A stretch of 64,000 nucleotides of DNA from Oscillospiraceae bacterium (GCA_902764825.1 CACWXL010000001.1:434001-498000), one strand, 5' to 3'; positions 26,259 through 35,400 are shown, numbered from the stretch's first letter. Translations and numbers: made by a program. The notes: generated from the letters alone by a model not told the origin.

Positions 26259-26600
26259 ATGCAACAGGAAATAATGATCGAGAGACTCAAAAATCGCCGT
26301 ACAGAACTCGGAATCACCCAAGCTGATGCAGCAAAACTAATTGGTGTAAGTCAACCTGCTTATCAAAGATACGAAACAGGCATAAGAACACCATCTATTC
26401 AGGTGGTCAAGGAAATGGCTAAAGCATTAAACACTTCAGTTGATTATCTTTCAGGTAAAAGCGAACAGGGTTCCTCAGAGTACATTATTATCAACCGCAA
26501 TGATTCGCCGCTGCTATTTGCAGTTGTAAGTCAATGCATAGAATTAGACGATGACGCACTAAACAGGCTGAATAACTATTTCAGCAAATTAAAACCATAA
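26259..26600 (+). CDS. XRE-family helix-turn-helix regulator
   Basis: 113 residues. A Cro/C1-type helix-turn-helix spans residues 8-62 (LKNRRTELGITQADAAKLIG, VSQPAYQRYETGIRTPS, EMAKALNTSVDYLSGKSE). A short C-terminal tail of about 45 residues may serve for dimerisation. AAGGAG stands seven bases before the ATG. It is divergent from the unknown/YhcG pair, and the shared promoter carries two copies of one dyad, so it most likely represses both itself and the nuclease operon. It is AT-rich like its partners and unlike the flanking housekeeping genes. It converges on the sirtuin gene 31 bases away. Confidence 0.9.
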   Translation: MQQEIMIERLKNRRTELGITQADAAKLIGVSQPAYQRYETGIRTPSIQVVKEMAKALNTSVDYLSGKSEQGSSEYIIINRNDSPLLFAVVSQCIELDDDALNRLNNYFSKLKP

Positions 26601-26631
26601 CAATCAACATCAATATCAGTTTTCAACGATT

Positions 26632-27378
26632 CTATTCCAGAACTATCGAATCCAGAACCTCAGTGATATTGTCATGAAATACAAGATGTGCGTTCCTGTC
26701 CGCAAACGTCTTATCCCTGTTGATTATTACAAGATACTTGCCTGAGAAATCATAAGCCAGTGAAGCTGCCGGCTGAACAGCCAGCGAAGTACCGCCGATT
26801 ATTAGGCAGTCTGCCCTGAACACGAGCCTTTTGGATTCGATCCATGCTGTTTGAGGCAGTCCTTCGCCGTAAAGCGTGACATCAGGCCTTACCATGCCGC
26901 CGCATTTGGGACACTTGGGGATAGGACCTTCTGATTTGAAGATGAAATCGAAAGGATATTGCTCATGGCACTTCATGCAGTAGTTGCGGTATGTTGTGCC
27001 ATGAACCTCCTGGACATTCTTGCTTCCTGCTCTCTGATGAAGTCCGTCGATATTCTGCGTTATGATGCCGTCGAGTTTTCCGGCCTTCTCCATCTCTGCG
27101 AGCTTATAGTGGGCTCTGTTCGGCTCGATGCCTGCAGTGTTGAGCTTCTGTCTGTAGAACTCATAGAAGACATCCGGGTGATCGACAAGGCAGTCGATGC
27201 TCAGGAGGTATTCCGGACTGTATCTGTCGAACTTTACGTCATGCTGGTTATAAAGGCCGTCCTTGCTCCTGAAATCAGGGATCCCGCTCTCAGTCGACAC
27301 GCCTGCTCCGCCAAAGAAAACAATGTGATTGCATTCTCTTACTATTCTGTTCAGTTCAGCAACTTTTTGTTCGTCCAT
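26632..27378 (-). CDS. cobB: Sir2-family NAD-dependent protein deacylase
   Basis: 248 residues, typical bacterial sirtuin. NAD-binding GAGVSTESGIPDFRS, QNIDGLHQRAG (Q108-N-I-D111), catalytic H126 in VQEVHG, a structural zinc site C134/C137/C156/C159, and CLIIGGTSLAVQPA. It removes acyl groups from lysines using NAD. The residues that mark the desuccinylase class (Tyr and Arg after the GAGxSxESG motif) are not evident, so plain deacetylase activity is more likely. AAAGGAGGAGAG precedes the ATG. It follows dnaE after 15 bases, giving the order uvrB-dnaE-cobB. Confidence 0.93.
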   Translation of the reverse strand: MDEQKVAELNRIVRECNHIVFFGGAGVSTESGIPDFRSKDGLYNQHDVKFDRYSPEYLLSIDCLVDHPDVFYEFYRQKLNTAGIEPNRAHYKLAEMEKAGKLDGIITQNIDGLHQRAGSKNVQEVHGTTYRNYCMKCHEQYPFDFIFKSEGPIPKCPKCGGMVRPDVTLYGEGLPQTAWIESKRLVFRADCLIIGGTSLAVQPAASLAYDFSGKYLVIINRDKTFADRNAHLVFHDNITEVLDSIVLE

Positions 27379-27393
27379 AAGGCTCTCCTCCTT

Positions 27394-30300
27394 TTAGATC
27401 ATCTCGATATTATCTTCACCTACTAATTCGGCAAGTTTAGTGAGCACCGCCTCGTCAGGCGCTATGCTGCACATGTTATCAAGTCTTAATACGCTGTTAT
27501 CAGCTTTGAAAAGGACTTCTACCGGCATATTGCCGTGGAAATATGCAAGGAAGTTCAAGAGCCTGTTAAAGCCCTTCGAATCAGGCCTGCCGGAATAGCG
27601 GATCCTTAAGACTCCGCCGCCTGCCACGATCTCAGGAGCCTTGTCAGGAGCAGCTTCCTGCTGAACCTGAACAGGAGCTGCGGGAACACTCTGCGTAATA
27701 CCGGTCTGAACGGCCTTAGTATTAACGGCAGGAACCGGTATAGGCTTTACGGTCTGCGCTCCGTCTCTTTCCCTTAATGCAGTCTGGTATCCCCTGTCAT
27801 TTCTTATCCTGCTTAAGAGCGTGGGATCGTCAGACAGTTCAAATACGGAATCAGCGAACATCGAGAGCTCGCCGCCTTCCCTCATCTGTCTTCTGCCGAC
27901 AAAAAGATAAGGCTTATTCTTCTCGACCAGTCTGTTATATGTATCGAAATTCTTTCCGAAGAGCAGAACTTCGAATGCACCGCTCAAGTCTTCACAGGTG
28001 ATGGTGCTCATCATGGTCTTTTTCTTCGTATAACCGGTACGCTTGTCAGTTACCATTCCGCACATTGCAACCTGCTTGTTATCGTCCAATGCATCACTTC
28101 CCGAGAGCGATAAGATATCCGATGCTTCGGACATGTCGAACGTCGCGACTTCAGATATCAGCTTGGTATAGGAAGCAAGAGGATTGCCGGACAGATAGAT
28201 GCCGACCATCTCCTTCTCATATCCGAGCTTTTGGGCTTCAGGATATTCAGGAATATCGGGGATAAATATGGACGGCCCTGCGGCTTCGCTCCCGCCGAGA
28301 TCAAAGAGCGATAACTGGCCTTCGATATTGCGGCTGTCAGAATGTGCGATTCTGTCTAATTCAGTCTGCACGCAGGCTGTCATCTGGGCTCTGGTAAGAC
28401 CGAAAGAATCCATGCAGGAAGCAAGTATCAGTGCTTCTGCAACATTCTTCTTAACGCCGATCTTTGCGCCTCTTACGACGAAGTCTTCAAACGACTTGTA
28501 ATCGCCGTTCTTCTCCCTGTCATTTAAGATATCGAGCACGGCGCCTTCACCGACATTCTTGATGACGGTCAGGCCTATCCTGATCTTGCGGTCGCCTTCT
28601 GTCGTGAAGCGCTCACGGCTCTTGTTGATATCAGGCGGAAGCACTTCTATTCCCATCGCAGAGCAGCAGGAGATATAGTACGAAGCCTTGCCGAGATCGT
28701 TCCTGAAGGAATTGAGCGTAGCCGCCATGAATTCTGTCGGATAGTAGTATTTGAAATAAGCCGTCCAGTAACCTACGACCGCATAACATGCAGCATGCGA
28801 TTTGTTGAATGCGTATCCGGCAAAGCCTGCTACATCGTCGAAGATCTTTGCAGCAGTCTTCTCGGGAACGCCGCGCTTTATGCAGCCGTCGATCTGACGT
28901 CCCTTATCATCTATACCGCCATACATGAAGAGGTTCCTGTAGTTCTCCATTATGGACTTCTTCTTTTTGCTCATTGCACGTCTGATGTTATCGGACTGTC
29001 CCATCGAGAAACCTGCAAGATCTCTTACGATCTGCATTACCTGTTCCTGATAGATCGCGCATCCGTATGTAACGTTTAAGATGGGTTCGAGCAGCGGATG
29101 GTCGTATGTGATGTGCGAAGGATTCCTCTTGCAGTCAACATACTTCGGGATCTGATCCATAGGGCCGGGTCTGTAAAGTGAGATTCCGGCGATGATGTCC
29201 TCCAGGCTTTCAGGCTCTAACTGCTTCATGAACGAAGTCATGCCGCGGCTCTCAAGCTGGAATATGCCGACGGTCTCGCCTCGCCCTATCATCTTAAAGA
29301 TCTCAGGATCATCCAAAGGAATGCGGTCAAGATCTATAGTCTTGCCGTAGTTATTCTTTACGAGCTCTACACAGTCCTGAAGAACGGTGAGAGTCCTAAG
29401 GCCCAGAAAGTCGAACTTAAGAAGGCCTATGCTCTCGACATCGGTTTTCGCGAACTGCACAGCGACCGTATCGTCATTTACCGCCAAAGGCGCGATGTCC
29501 GTAATATCTTTACCTGATATGATTATTCCCGCCGCGTGCGTACCGGCATTTCTCGGAAGTCCTTCAACACGCATTGCCATGTCGATGACTTTCCTCGCTT
29601 CGGGATCCGTATCGTAGGCTTCCTTGAATTCAGTGCTGATCTCCAACGCCTGCTTCAAAGTCATTCCGACCGTGAAAGGTATCATCTTCGTGAGCTTATT
29701 GCTCTGCGCTATCGGCATGTTAAGTACTCTTGCAACGTCCTTTACGGCCTGCCTTGCAGCAAGCGTACCGAAAGTGATTACGTGAGCAACTCTCGTCTTG
29801 CCGTATTTCTCAGTAACATAGTCTATTGCGATCTGTCTTCTCTCATCGTTGAAGTCAACGTCGAAGTCCGGCATCGATACTCTCTCCGAGTTTAGGAATC
29901 GCTCGAAAACAAGACCGTATCTGATCGGGTCGATATCCGTGATACCTACCGCATATGCAACGAGCGAACCTGCGCCTGAACCTCTTCCAGGTCCGACGAT
30001 AACCCCGTGAGTCTTTGCATAATTAATGAAGTCCCAGACTATGAGATAGTAATCCGTATATCCCATGCTGTTGATAACGGAAAGCTCATATTCGGCGCGC
30101 TTAATGTAGTCGTCAGCGCTTCCCGTGGGAGGCGTTATCTCGAATCTCTTCTTAAGTCCCTTATAAGTCAGATCAGCCAAGTATTCCGCGTGATCCTTAT
30201 ATCCTTCGGGCACCTCATAAACAGGAAGGTGGATGGTCTCAAAATCGTATTCGGCATGGCACATGTCAGCGATCTTTCCGGTATTCTCGATGGCCTCGGA

Positions 30301-31083
30301 AAGCTCAGGGAAAAAGCGTCTCATCTCAGTCTCTGACTTCACATAGAAATCATTGCAGGACATGCGCATACGGTTCTCGTCATCTATCCTTGCCGCCGTT
30401 GAAATGCAAAGAAGGATATCCTGCGCTTCATAGTCATCCTTCATCAGATAATGACAGTCATTGGTCGCAACAAGAGGAATGCCTGTCTCATTCGATATCT
30501 TAACAAGGGCGGCATTAACCTTAGCCTGTTCGGGCGTCGTATTTGCCTGGATCTCAAGATAGTAATTGCCCCTGCCGAAGAGCCTGTCATACCATACCGC
30601 AGTCTGCGCAGCCTTCTCAGTCTCACCGGATAAGATGAACGAAGCTACTTTCCCCGCAATGCAGCCTGAAAGACAGATCAAACCCTCGTGCCATTTCTCG
30701 AGGAGCTCCTCATCGATCCTCGGGCGCCTGTAAAAGCCTTCAGTAAAGCCTGCAGACACGAGTCTGTTGAGATTTGCAAGACCGACGTTGTCCTTAGCCA
30801 GAAGGATCAGGTGGTTATAGTACTTGTCTTCCCTTCCGGGAACAACTGTCTTATCGAATCTGGAACCCGGTGCAACATAGACTTCACAGCCGATTACCGG
30901 ATGGATCCCGTTAGCCTTCATCTCACGGTAGAAAGAAACTGCACCGTACATTACGCCGTGATCGGTTATGGCGCATGAAGTCATGCCCATGTCCTTAAGT
31001 CTCTGCGCAAGATCCTTTATCTTGATCGCACCGTCAAGAAGACTGTATTCAGTATGAAGATGTAAGTGACAAAAGCCGCTCAT
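27394..31083 (-). CDS. dnaE: DNA polymerase III alpha subunit
   Basis: 1229 residues, C-family replicative polymerase of the DnaE type. The PHP domain covers about 1-280 (HLHLHTEYSLLDGA, DHGVMYG, NDCHYL). The polymerase core has GPGRGSGAGSLVAYA (about 364-378) and the catalytic aspartates in VSMPDFDVDF (D406, D408, D410). Next come GIFQLESRGM, the helix-hairpin-helix region (GAKIGVKKNVAEALI, about 865), and an OB fold near residues 1010-1100 (VAMCGMVTDKRTGYTKKKT). The C-terminus carries a 50-residue Pro/Val/Gln/Ala-rich linker and a last conserved segment. It has no exonuclease domain, so it is not PolC. The ATG overlaps the uvrB stop (ATGA). Confidence 0.96.
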   Translation of the reverse strand: MSGFCHLHLHTEYSLLDGAIKIKDLAQRLKDMGMTSCAITDHGVMYGAVSFYREMKANGIHPVIGCEVYVAPGSRFDKTVVPGREDKYYNHLILLAKDNVGLANLNRLVSAGFTEGFYRRPRIDEELLEKWHEGLICLSGCIAGKVASFILSGETEKAAQTAVWYDRLFGRGNYYLEIQANTTPEQAKVNAALVKISNETGIPLVATNDCHYLMKDDYEAQDILLCISTAARIDDENRMRMSCNDFYVKSETEMRRFFPELSEAIENTGKIADMCHAEYDFETIHLPVYEVPEGYKDHAEYLADLTYKGLKKRFEITPPTGSADDYIKRAEYELSVINSMGYTDYYLIVWDFINYAKTHGVIVGPGRGSGAGSLVAYAVGITDIDPIRYGLVFERFLNSERVSMPDFDVDFNDERRQIAIDYVTEKYGKTRVAHVITFGTLAARQAVKDVARVLNMPIAQSNKLTKMIPFTVGMTLKQALEISTEFKEAYDTDPEARKVIDMAMRVEGLPRNAGTHAAGIIISGKDITDIAPLAVNDDTVAVQFAKTDVESIGLLKFDFLGLRTLTVLQDCVELVKNNYGKTIDLDRIPLDDPEIFKMIGRGETVGIFQLESRGMTSFMKQLEPESLEDIIAGISLYRPGPMDQIPKYVDCKRNPSHITYDHPLLEPILNVTYGCAIYQEQVMQIVRDLAGFSMGQSDNIRRAMSKKKKSIMENYRNLFMYGGIDDKGRQIDGCIKRGVPEKTAAKIFDDVAGFAGYAFNKSHAACYAVVGYWTAYFKYYYPTEFMAATLNSFRNDLGKASYYISCCSAMGIEVLPPDINKSRERFTTEGDRKIRIGLTVIKNVGEGAVLDILNDREKNGDYKSFEDFVVRGAKIGVKKNVAEALILASCMDSFGLTRAQMTACVQTELDRIAHSDSRNIEGQLSLFDLGGSEAAGPSIFIPDIPEYPEAQKLGYEKEMVGIYLSGNPLASYTKLISEVATFDMSEASDILSLSGSDALDDNKQVAMCGMVTDKRTGYTKKKTMMSTITCEDLSGAFEVLLFGKNFDTYNRLVEKNKPYLFVGRRQMREGGELSMFADSVFELSDDPTLLSRIRNDRGYQTALRERDGAQTVKPIPVPAVNTKAVQTGITQSVPAAPVQVQQEAAPDKAPEIVAGGGVLRIRYSGRPDSKGFNRLLNFLAYFHGNMPVEVLFKADNSVLRLDNMCSIAPDEAVLTKLAELVGEDNIEMI

Positions 31084-33098
31084 TTCTTCCCCTTCAGTTC
31101 AATGATTATATCCCTGATCTCAGCCGCCTTCTCAAAGTCGAGGTCCTTGGCAGCCTTGGTCATCTCTACCGTAAGCTTCTCGATAAGCTTCTTGTTCTCT
31201 TCTTCCGTACCGCCCGATACGCCTTCGTTGATGAGCCTTGCAGCATCTATGCCGCCGCTCTTCGAGCCTTTGCCTCTGCCCTTGCCGCCGGAATCCTTGC
31301 TGCTCTCGGCGACGATATCAAAGACATCTCTTACGGCCTTCTTTATCGTCTTAGGCGTTATGTTATTAACTCTATTGTACTCCTGCTGGATCGCTCTTCT
31401 GCGGTTTGTCTCAGATACGGCATTCATCATGGAATCCGTTATCTCATCCGCATAGAGGACTACCCTGCCGTGATCGTTACGGGCGCAGCGTCCTATGATC
31501 TGGATCAGGGATCTCTCGGACCTTAAGAATCCTTCCTTATCCGCATCAAGTATCATGAGGAGCGATACCTCAGGCAGGTCGATACCTTCCCTCAGGAGAT
31601 TGATACCGACTATTACGTCGACCTCATCATTTCGAAGCTGGTTAAGTATCTGCATGCGCTCGACTGCCTTGATATCGGAATGCAGATAGGTGACCCTGAT
31701 ATTCTCCTTCTTAAGGAAGTCGGTCAGGTCTTCAGCCATCCTCTTGGTAAGTGTCATGATAAGGCTCTTATCGCCTGTCTTCTTCTGTTCCTTGAGCATG
31801 GCAAGGATATCTTCGATCTGGCCTTCTACAGGGCGTATGAATATCTCAGGCTCCAGAAGACCCGTAGGCCTTATCATCTGCTCTACTACCTGTTCGCTGT
31901 GTTCCTTCTCGTAATCTGCAGGAGTGGCGCTGACAAATATCGTCTGTCCCATTCTCTGTTCGAACTCGGCAAACTTCAAAGGCCTGTTATCGAATGCCGA
32001 AGGAAGTCTGAATCCGTATTGGACAAGCATCTCCTTCCTCGATCTGTCGCCGTTATACATGGCGCCTACCTGAGGTATGGTCTGGTGGGACTCATCGATG
32101 AACAAAAGGAAATCATCCGGGAAGAAGTCCATCAGCGTGCACGGAGGCTCGCCTGCTTCTCTTCCCGCAATGTGTCTTGAATAGTTCTCGATGCCCTTAC
32201 AGAAGCCCGTCTCCCTTAGCATATCCATATCGTAACGGGTGCGCTGCTCAAGGCGGTATGCTGCGATCATGTCACCTGATTCCCTTAACTCCTTAAGCCT
32301 CTCCTCAAGCTCAGCTTCGATCCTGTCTATCGCCTTATTGAGCTTTGCCCTGCCGGTCGCATAGTGCGATGCCGGGAACAGCTCGATATAATCCTTTGTA
32401 AATTCGGTCTTGCCCGTTATGGCATCGACATAACTGATCTTATCTATCTCATCACCGAAGAAACTGATCCTCGTGAGGGTATGTTCTGAATCAGGAGTCC
32501 AGATGTCGATAACGTCTCCTTTGCGTCTGAAGCAGCCTCTTGAGAGGTCGAAATCGTTCCTCGTGTACTGCATGTTGATAAGCTGCGCCATGACATTATC
32601 CATCGGGATCTCAAGACCGGTCTCGAGCATGAGCGCAAGGGACAGATAATCTTCCTTCTCACCGATACCGTATATGCATGAGACGGACGCCACTATTATG
32701 ACGTCATCTCTGGTCAAAAGCGACTTGGTCGCCTCGTGGCGCATACGGTCGATCTCGTCATTGATCGATGAATCCTTCTCGATATATGTATCGGTAGCCG
32801 CGATATATGCTTCAGGCTGATAGTAATCGTAGTAGGAGATGAAATACTCTACGGCATTCTCAGGGAACAACTCTTTAAACTCGGCATAGAGCTGGCCTGC
32901 CAGGGTCTTGTTATGGGCAAGCACCAAAGTGGGACGCTGGACACGCTCTATAATATTTGCCATGGTAAACGTCTTGCCCGAACCCGTAACACCCAGGAGC
33001 GTCTGGGCGCGCATACCGTCCTTAATACCCTGAACAAGATTATCTATGGCCTGAGGCTGATCGCCTGACGGCTTAAAATCAGATACAAGTTTGAACAT
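31080..33098 (-). CDS. uvrB: Excinuclease ABC subunit B
   Basis: 672 residues, normal length. Walker A LLGVTGSGKTFTMANII, the beta-hairpin EYFISYYDYYQPEAYIA, helicase motifs LFIDESHQT, VSATPADYE, GINLLREGIDLPEVSL and QIIGRCARN, and a C-terminal UVR domain (KKLIEKLTVEMTKAAKDLDF) that binds UvrC. UvrB is the damage-verification helicase of nucleotide excision repair. Its promoter carries a LexA-like box and a 14-base inverted repeat. The stop overlaps the dnaE start by four bases, so repair and replication genes share a transcript. Confidence 0.97.
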   Translation of the reverse strand: MFKLVSDFKPSGDQPQAIDNLVQGIKDGMRAQTLLGVTGSGKTFTMANIIERVQRPTLVLAHNKTLAGQLYAEFKELFPENAVEYFISYYDYYQPEAYIAATDTYIEKDSSINDEIDRMRHEATKSLLTRDDVIIVASVSCIYGIGEKEDYLSLALMLETGLEIPMDNVMAQLINMQYTRNDFDLSRGCFRRKGDVIDIWTPDSEHTLTRISFFGDEIDKISYVDAITGKTEFTKDYIELFPASHYATGRAKLNKAIDRIEAELEERLKELRESGDMIAAYRLEQRTRYDMDMLRETGFCKGIENYSRHIAGREAGEPPCTLMDFFPDDFLLFIDESHQTIPQVGAMYNGDRSRKEMLVQYGFRLPSAFDNRPLKFAEFEQRMGQTIFVSATPADYEKEHSEQVVEQMIRPTGLLEPEIFIRPVEGQIEDILAMLKEQKKTGDKSLIMTLTKRMAEDLTDFLKKENIRVTYLHSDIKAVERMQILNQLRNDEVDVIVGINLLREGIDLPEVSLLMILDADKEGFLRSERSLIQIIGRCARNDHGRVVLYADEITDSMMNAVSETNRRRAIQQEYNRVNNITPKTIKKAVRDVFDIVAESSKDSGGKGRGKGSKSGGIDAARLINEGVSGGTEEENKKLIEKLTVEMTKAAKDLDFEKAAEIRDIIIELKGKK

Positions 33099-33122
33099 AT
33101 ATCACCAAGGTCCCGCAAAAAA

Positions 33123-33162
33123 TAATTCTACAAAGAAACTATACCAAATCTTTGTAGAATTA
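33123..33162 (-). terminator. Perfect 14-base inverted repeat followed by T6: fruK terminator and/or uvrB start-site dyad
   Basis: Arms 33123-33136 and 33149-33162 (TAATTCTACAAAGA / TCTTTGTAGAATTA) flank a 12-base loop. On the minus strand the stem is followed by ATTTTTTG. The stem is AT-rich, so termination of the upstream fruK transcript may be weak. The same dyad overlaps the predicted uvrB transcription start, so it may act as an operator instead. Confidence 0.55.
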
Positions 33163-33190
33163 TCATAGAACGTTTGTTTGTTTATTGCAA
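33162..33190 (-). promoter_or_regulatory. uvrB promoter
   Basis: TTGCAA (33185-33190), a 17-base spacer and TATGAT (33162-33167) on the minus strand, about 65 bases before the uvrB ATG. Confidence 0.55.
33167..33180 (-). promoter_or_regulatory. LexA/DinR-like SOS box in the uvrB promoter
   Basis: Minus strand CAAACAAACGTTCT matches the Bacillus-type consensus CGAACRNRYGTTYC at 11 of 13 informative positions. It lies between -35 and -10, the place expected for a repressor, in front of a classic SOS gene. Confidence 0.5.
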
Positions 33191-33202
33191 TATGAAAGGT
33201 AA

Positions 33203-34126
33203 TTATTGTCCGCTTATCGGGGCACTGTTAAATAACTCCATTACGCGCTCTTTGGTAGGCGGATTCGTTCCTTCTGTCTCGGCTTCCGCACCGGCAAGTG
33301 CCATGCAGAGCCTGAAAGAATCCTCCGATGACATTCCGGTCTCCGAAGCATATGCAAGACCAGCCGTCATGGCGTCTCCGCAGCCCGTGGTGCAGTTGGC
33401 CTTAACATCTAATGCTCTTGTATATGTCGCTTCCATGTCCCTGCTCGCGAAAACGGCACCTACGACGCCCATTGAGATAAGGCATCTCGTAACGCCTCTT
33501 AAGACGAGATCGCCGGCTTCGTATTTCGCGCTGTCGGCATCGTTATCGATGCAGAGCTCCTCGCATGTGGGCTTTACGGCATAAGGCTTTTCTGCAAGCC
33601 CTTCTCTTAAGTATTCATCGGAAGCATCAAGGATGACTTTTACACCTTCAACTTCCTTAAAGCTCCTGATAAGTTCCGCATATATGTCTGAAGGAGAACC
33701 CAAAGGCGGTCTTCCCGAGATTACGATCGTATCACCTGAAGTGATCTTGGACAGGATAATGTTCTTAAGCTCTTCAACAGTATCTTTGTCATACTGGGGG
33801 CCGTTGCCGTTGATATCCGTTGTTACACCGTTCTCACCGGTAATCTTGATATTGGTTCTGGTGTTTCCCGCAGGATATCTGACGCTGATGACTTCGGAGC
33901 CGATGCTCTTTAACATGGAAAGAAGCCTGTCACCGTCCTCGCCGCAGATGCCGACGCAGATAACGGAATCCTGGCCCATTACCTTAAGAGTCTTGGATAC
34001 GTTTATTCCTTTTCCGCCCGGGTCTGTTCTTTCTGCAAAAGACTGGTTGATACTTCCGGGCAAAAGACCTTCTCTGACATGAAGGCTGACATCGACTGCA
34101 GGATTAAGAGTAATTGTATAGATCAT
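33203..34126 (-). CDS. 1-phosphofructokinase-family (PfkB) hexose kinase
   Basis: 307 residues. PfkB-fold sugar kinase of the FruK/LacC branch: TLNPAVDVSLHV at the N-terminus, DPGGKGINVSKTLKVMG (PfkB signature 1) and CTTGCGDAMTAGLAYA (signature 2, containing the catalytic Asp). FruK phosphorylates fructose-1-phosphate to fructose-1,6-bisphosphate; LacC acts on tagatose-6-phosphate. No fructose PTS permease or tagatose genes are in the window, so the substrate is open. It follows the AlkD-like gene by 3 bases. Confidence 0.85.
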   Translation of the reverse strand: MIYTITLNPAVDVSLHVREGLLPGSINQSFAERTDPGGKGINVSKTLKVMGQDSVICVGICGEDGDRLLSMLKSIGSEVISVRYPAGNTRTNIKITGENGVTTDINGNGPQYDKDTVEELKNIILSKITSGDTIVISGRPPLGSPSDIYAELIRSFKEVEGVKVILDASDEYLREGLAEKPYAVKPTCEELCIDNDADSAKYEAGDLVLRGVTRCLISMGVVGAVFASRDMEATYTRALDVKANCTTGCGDAMTAGLAYASETGMSSEDSFRLCMALAGAEAETEGTNPPTKERVMELFNSAPISGQ

Positions 34127-34129
34127 GAC

Positions 34130-34819
34130 TTACGCCTTCCTTTTGAGTGTCTTCAGGTATTCTTTCTGTTCGGGTGTAATTCTATAACTTTCTACGGCTT
34201 TCTGAATCGATTTGTTGTGTGTCCAAATGTCTAATTTATTCTTCTCTATATATGGTAAAGTTGCGTCATATTGTTTTGCAAGAGCTGTTGCAAAATACCA
34301 GGCGATCATCATGTTGACGTAATACTCGTCAGATCTTATTTTCGAGACCTTGGTAAGATAGGAGGTCTTAAAGTCCTCATCAAGGAAATGCTCCATAAGC
34401 ATCCCTATTCCGAACCTCTTGACATAAGGGTGATCCGAACCTATCCACTTGTCTGTGTATTCGAGAAGAAGATCCTTATGCTTCTTAAAGACCTTCGGAG
34501 ACATCTGGTCACAGGTTGCCCAGTTGTCAACGTACGGAAGAAACTTATCAACGAGCTCAAATGCTCTTGCGGCATCCTTCATGCCCGAGAGAATGAATGC
34601 GTGGAGCTGGTTCTCTTCAAAATGCTTATGAGGAAGGCTGTCAAGGAACCGACCGATGTCTTCCCTCTTCGACAGCTCTTTTGCAAGGGTCCTTAATGCC
34701 GGTGTCCTGACACCTATTATCGAATCAGCATCAACCGTGGGGATTATGGTTATCTGCATATCGCGGTAACCTTTGTCCTGAAGAGATACTAATTCCTTAT
34801 AGATATCGCCGGAAATCAT
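34130..34819 (-). CDS. AlkD-like DNA alkylation repair protein
   Basis: 229 residues, all-helical HEAT-like repeats of the AlkD/AlkC family: IIGVRTPALRTLAKEL, LHAFILSGM, VDNWATCDQMSPKVFKKH, FGIGMLMEHFLDEDF and MMIAWYFATALAKQ. Family glycosylases remove alkylated bases such as 7-methylguanine; conserved Trp and Asp residues (DNWATCD) fit this. It lies in a short operon after a PAP2-related gene and before a PfkB kinase, an unexpected mix, and the adjoining transcription unit is uvrB-dnaE. Confidence 0.88.
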   Translation of the reverse strand: MISGDIYKELVSLQDKGYRDMQITIIPTVDADSIIGVRTPALRTLAKELSKREDIGRFLDSLPHKHFEENQLHAFILSGMKDAARAFELVDKFLPYVDNWATCDQMSPKVFKKHKDLLLEYTDKWIGSDHPYVKRFGIGMLMEHFLDEDFKTSYLTKVSKIRSDEYYVNMMIAWYFATALAKQYDATLPYIEKNKLDIWTHNKSIQKAVESYRITPEQKEYLKTLKRKA

Positions 34820-34826
34820 AGGAATA

Positions 34827-35288
34827 TCAGAAAACGAGATACATTACGATAGCAGTAGCCACGCCGAGCACAAAGCCTGCCGCAACCTGCAAAGGTGTGT
34901 GTCCGAGGAGTTCCTTGAGCTTCTCTTCGTTGGGAAGATCCGTGCCCGTAACTTTCTCAAACATCTCAGCCATGACATTGAGAAGCTCAGCCTGCTTGCC
35001 TGCCTGATATCTAACGTTCATCGCATCATGCATTACAACGATCGCGAGGATCATCGCAACAGCGAAAACAGGAGAATCAAAACCGTTATAAAGGCCGGCT
35101 GCGATCGCAACCGAAGTAACTGTCGCAGAGTGCCCCGAAGGCATTCCTCCGTCACCGAAAAGCCTCTCGATGCTGAATTTCTTTGTCAGGATAAAATTGC
35201 TTATACACTTAAAGACCTGGGCCAGAAACCAGGAAACAACGCCTACGACCAGGATCTTATTTGTTACTATCTGCAGAAGGAAATCCAT
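34827..35288 (-). CDS. Divergent PAP2-family membrane protein (YuiD-like, DUF212)
   Basis: 153 residues. Three or four transmembrane helices and the family motif GGMPSGHSATVTSVA, followed by VMHDAMNVRYQAGKQA and LGHTPLQVAAGFVLG. This group has PAP2-like (phosphatidic acid phosphatase) sequence features but no established substrate. It has its own promoter (TTGACA-18-TATAGG) just after the terminator of the obg operon, and leads a three-gene unit with the AlkD-like and PfkB genes. Confidence 0.9.
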   Translation of the reverse strand: MDFLLQIVTNKILVVGVVSWFLAQVFKCISNFILTKKFSIERLFGDGGMPSGHSATVTSVAIAAGLYNGFDSPVFAVAMILAIVVMHDAMNVRYQAGKQAELLNVMAEMFEKVTGTDLPNEEKLKELLGHTPLQVAAGFVLGVATAIVMYLVF

Positions 35289-35325
35289 ACAATCCCTTTC
35301 AATTCCATAATCTAACCTATTTTAC

Positions 35326-35355
35326 CCTATAAACGGCAAAAATAAAGACTGTCAA
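35326..35355 (-). promoter_or_regulatory. Promoter of the PAP2-AlkD-PfkB operon
   Basis: A perfect TTGACA (35350-35355), an 18-base spacer and TATAGG (35326-35331) on the minus strand, about 38 bases before the ATG. Confidence 0.5.
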
Positions 35356-35371
35356 AATGACACAAACAAAA

Positions 35372-35400
35372 AGATGCCGTAGCTTTCAACTACGGCATCT
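35372..35400 (-). terminator. Terminator of the rplU-obg operon
   Basis: An 11-base perfect stem AGATGCCGTAG / CTACGGCATCT with a 7-base loop, followed on the minus strand by TTTTTGTTTG. It is about 130 bases beyond the obg stop. Confidence 0.85.
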
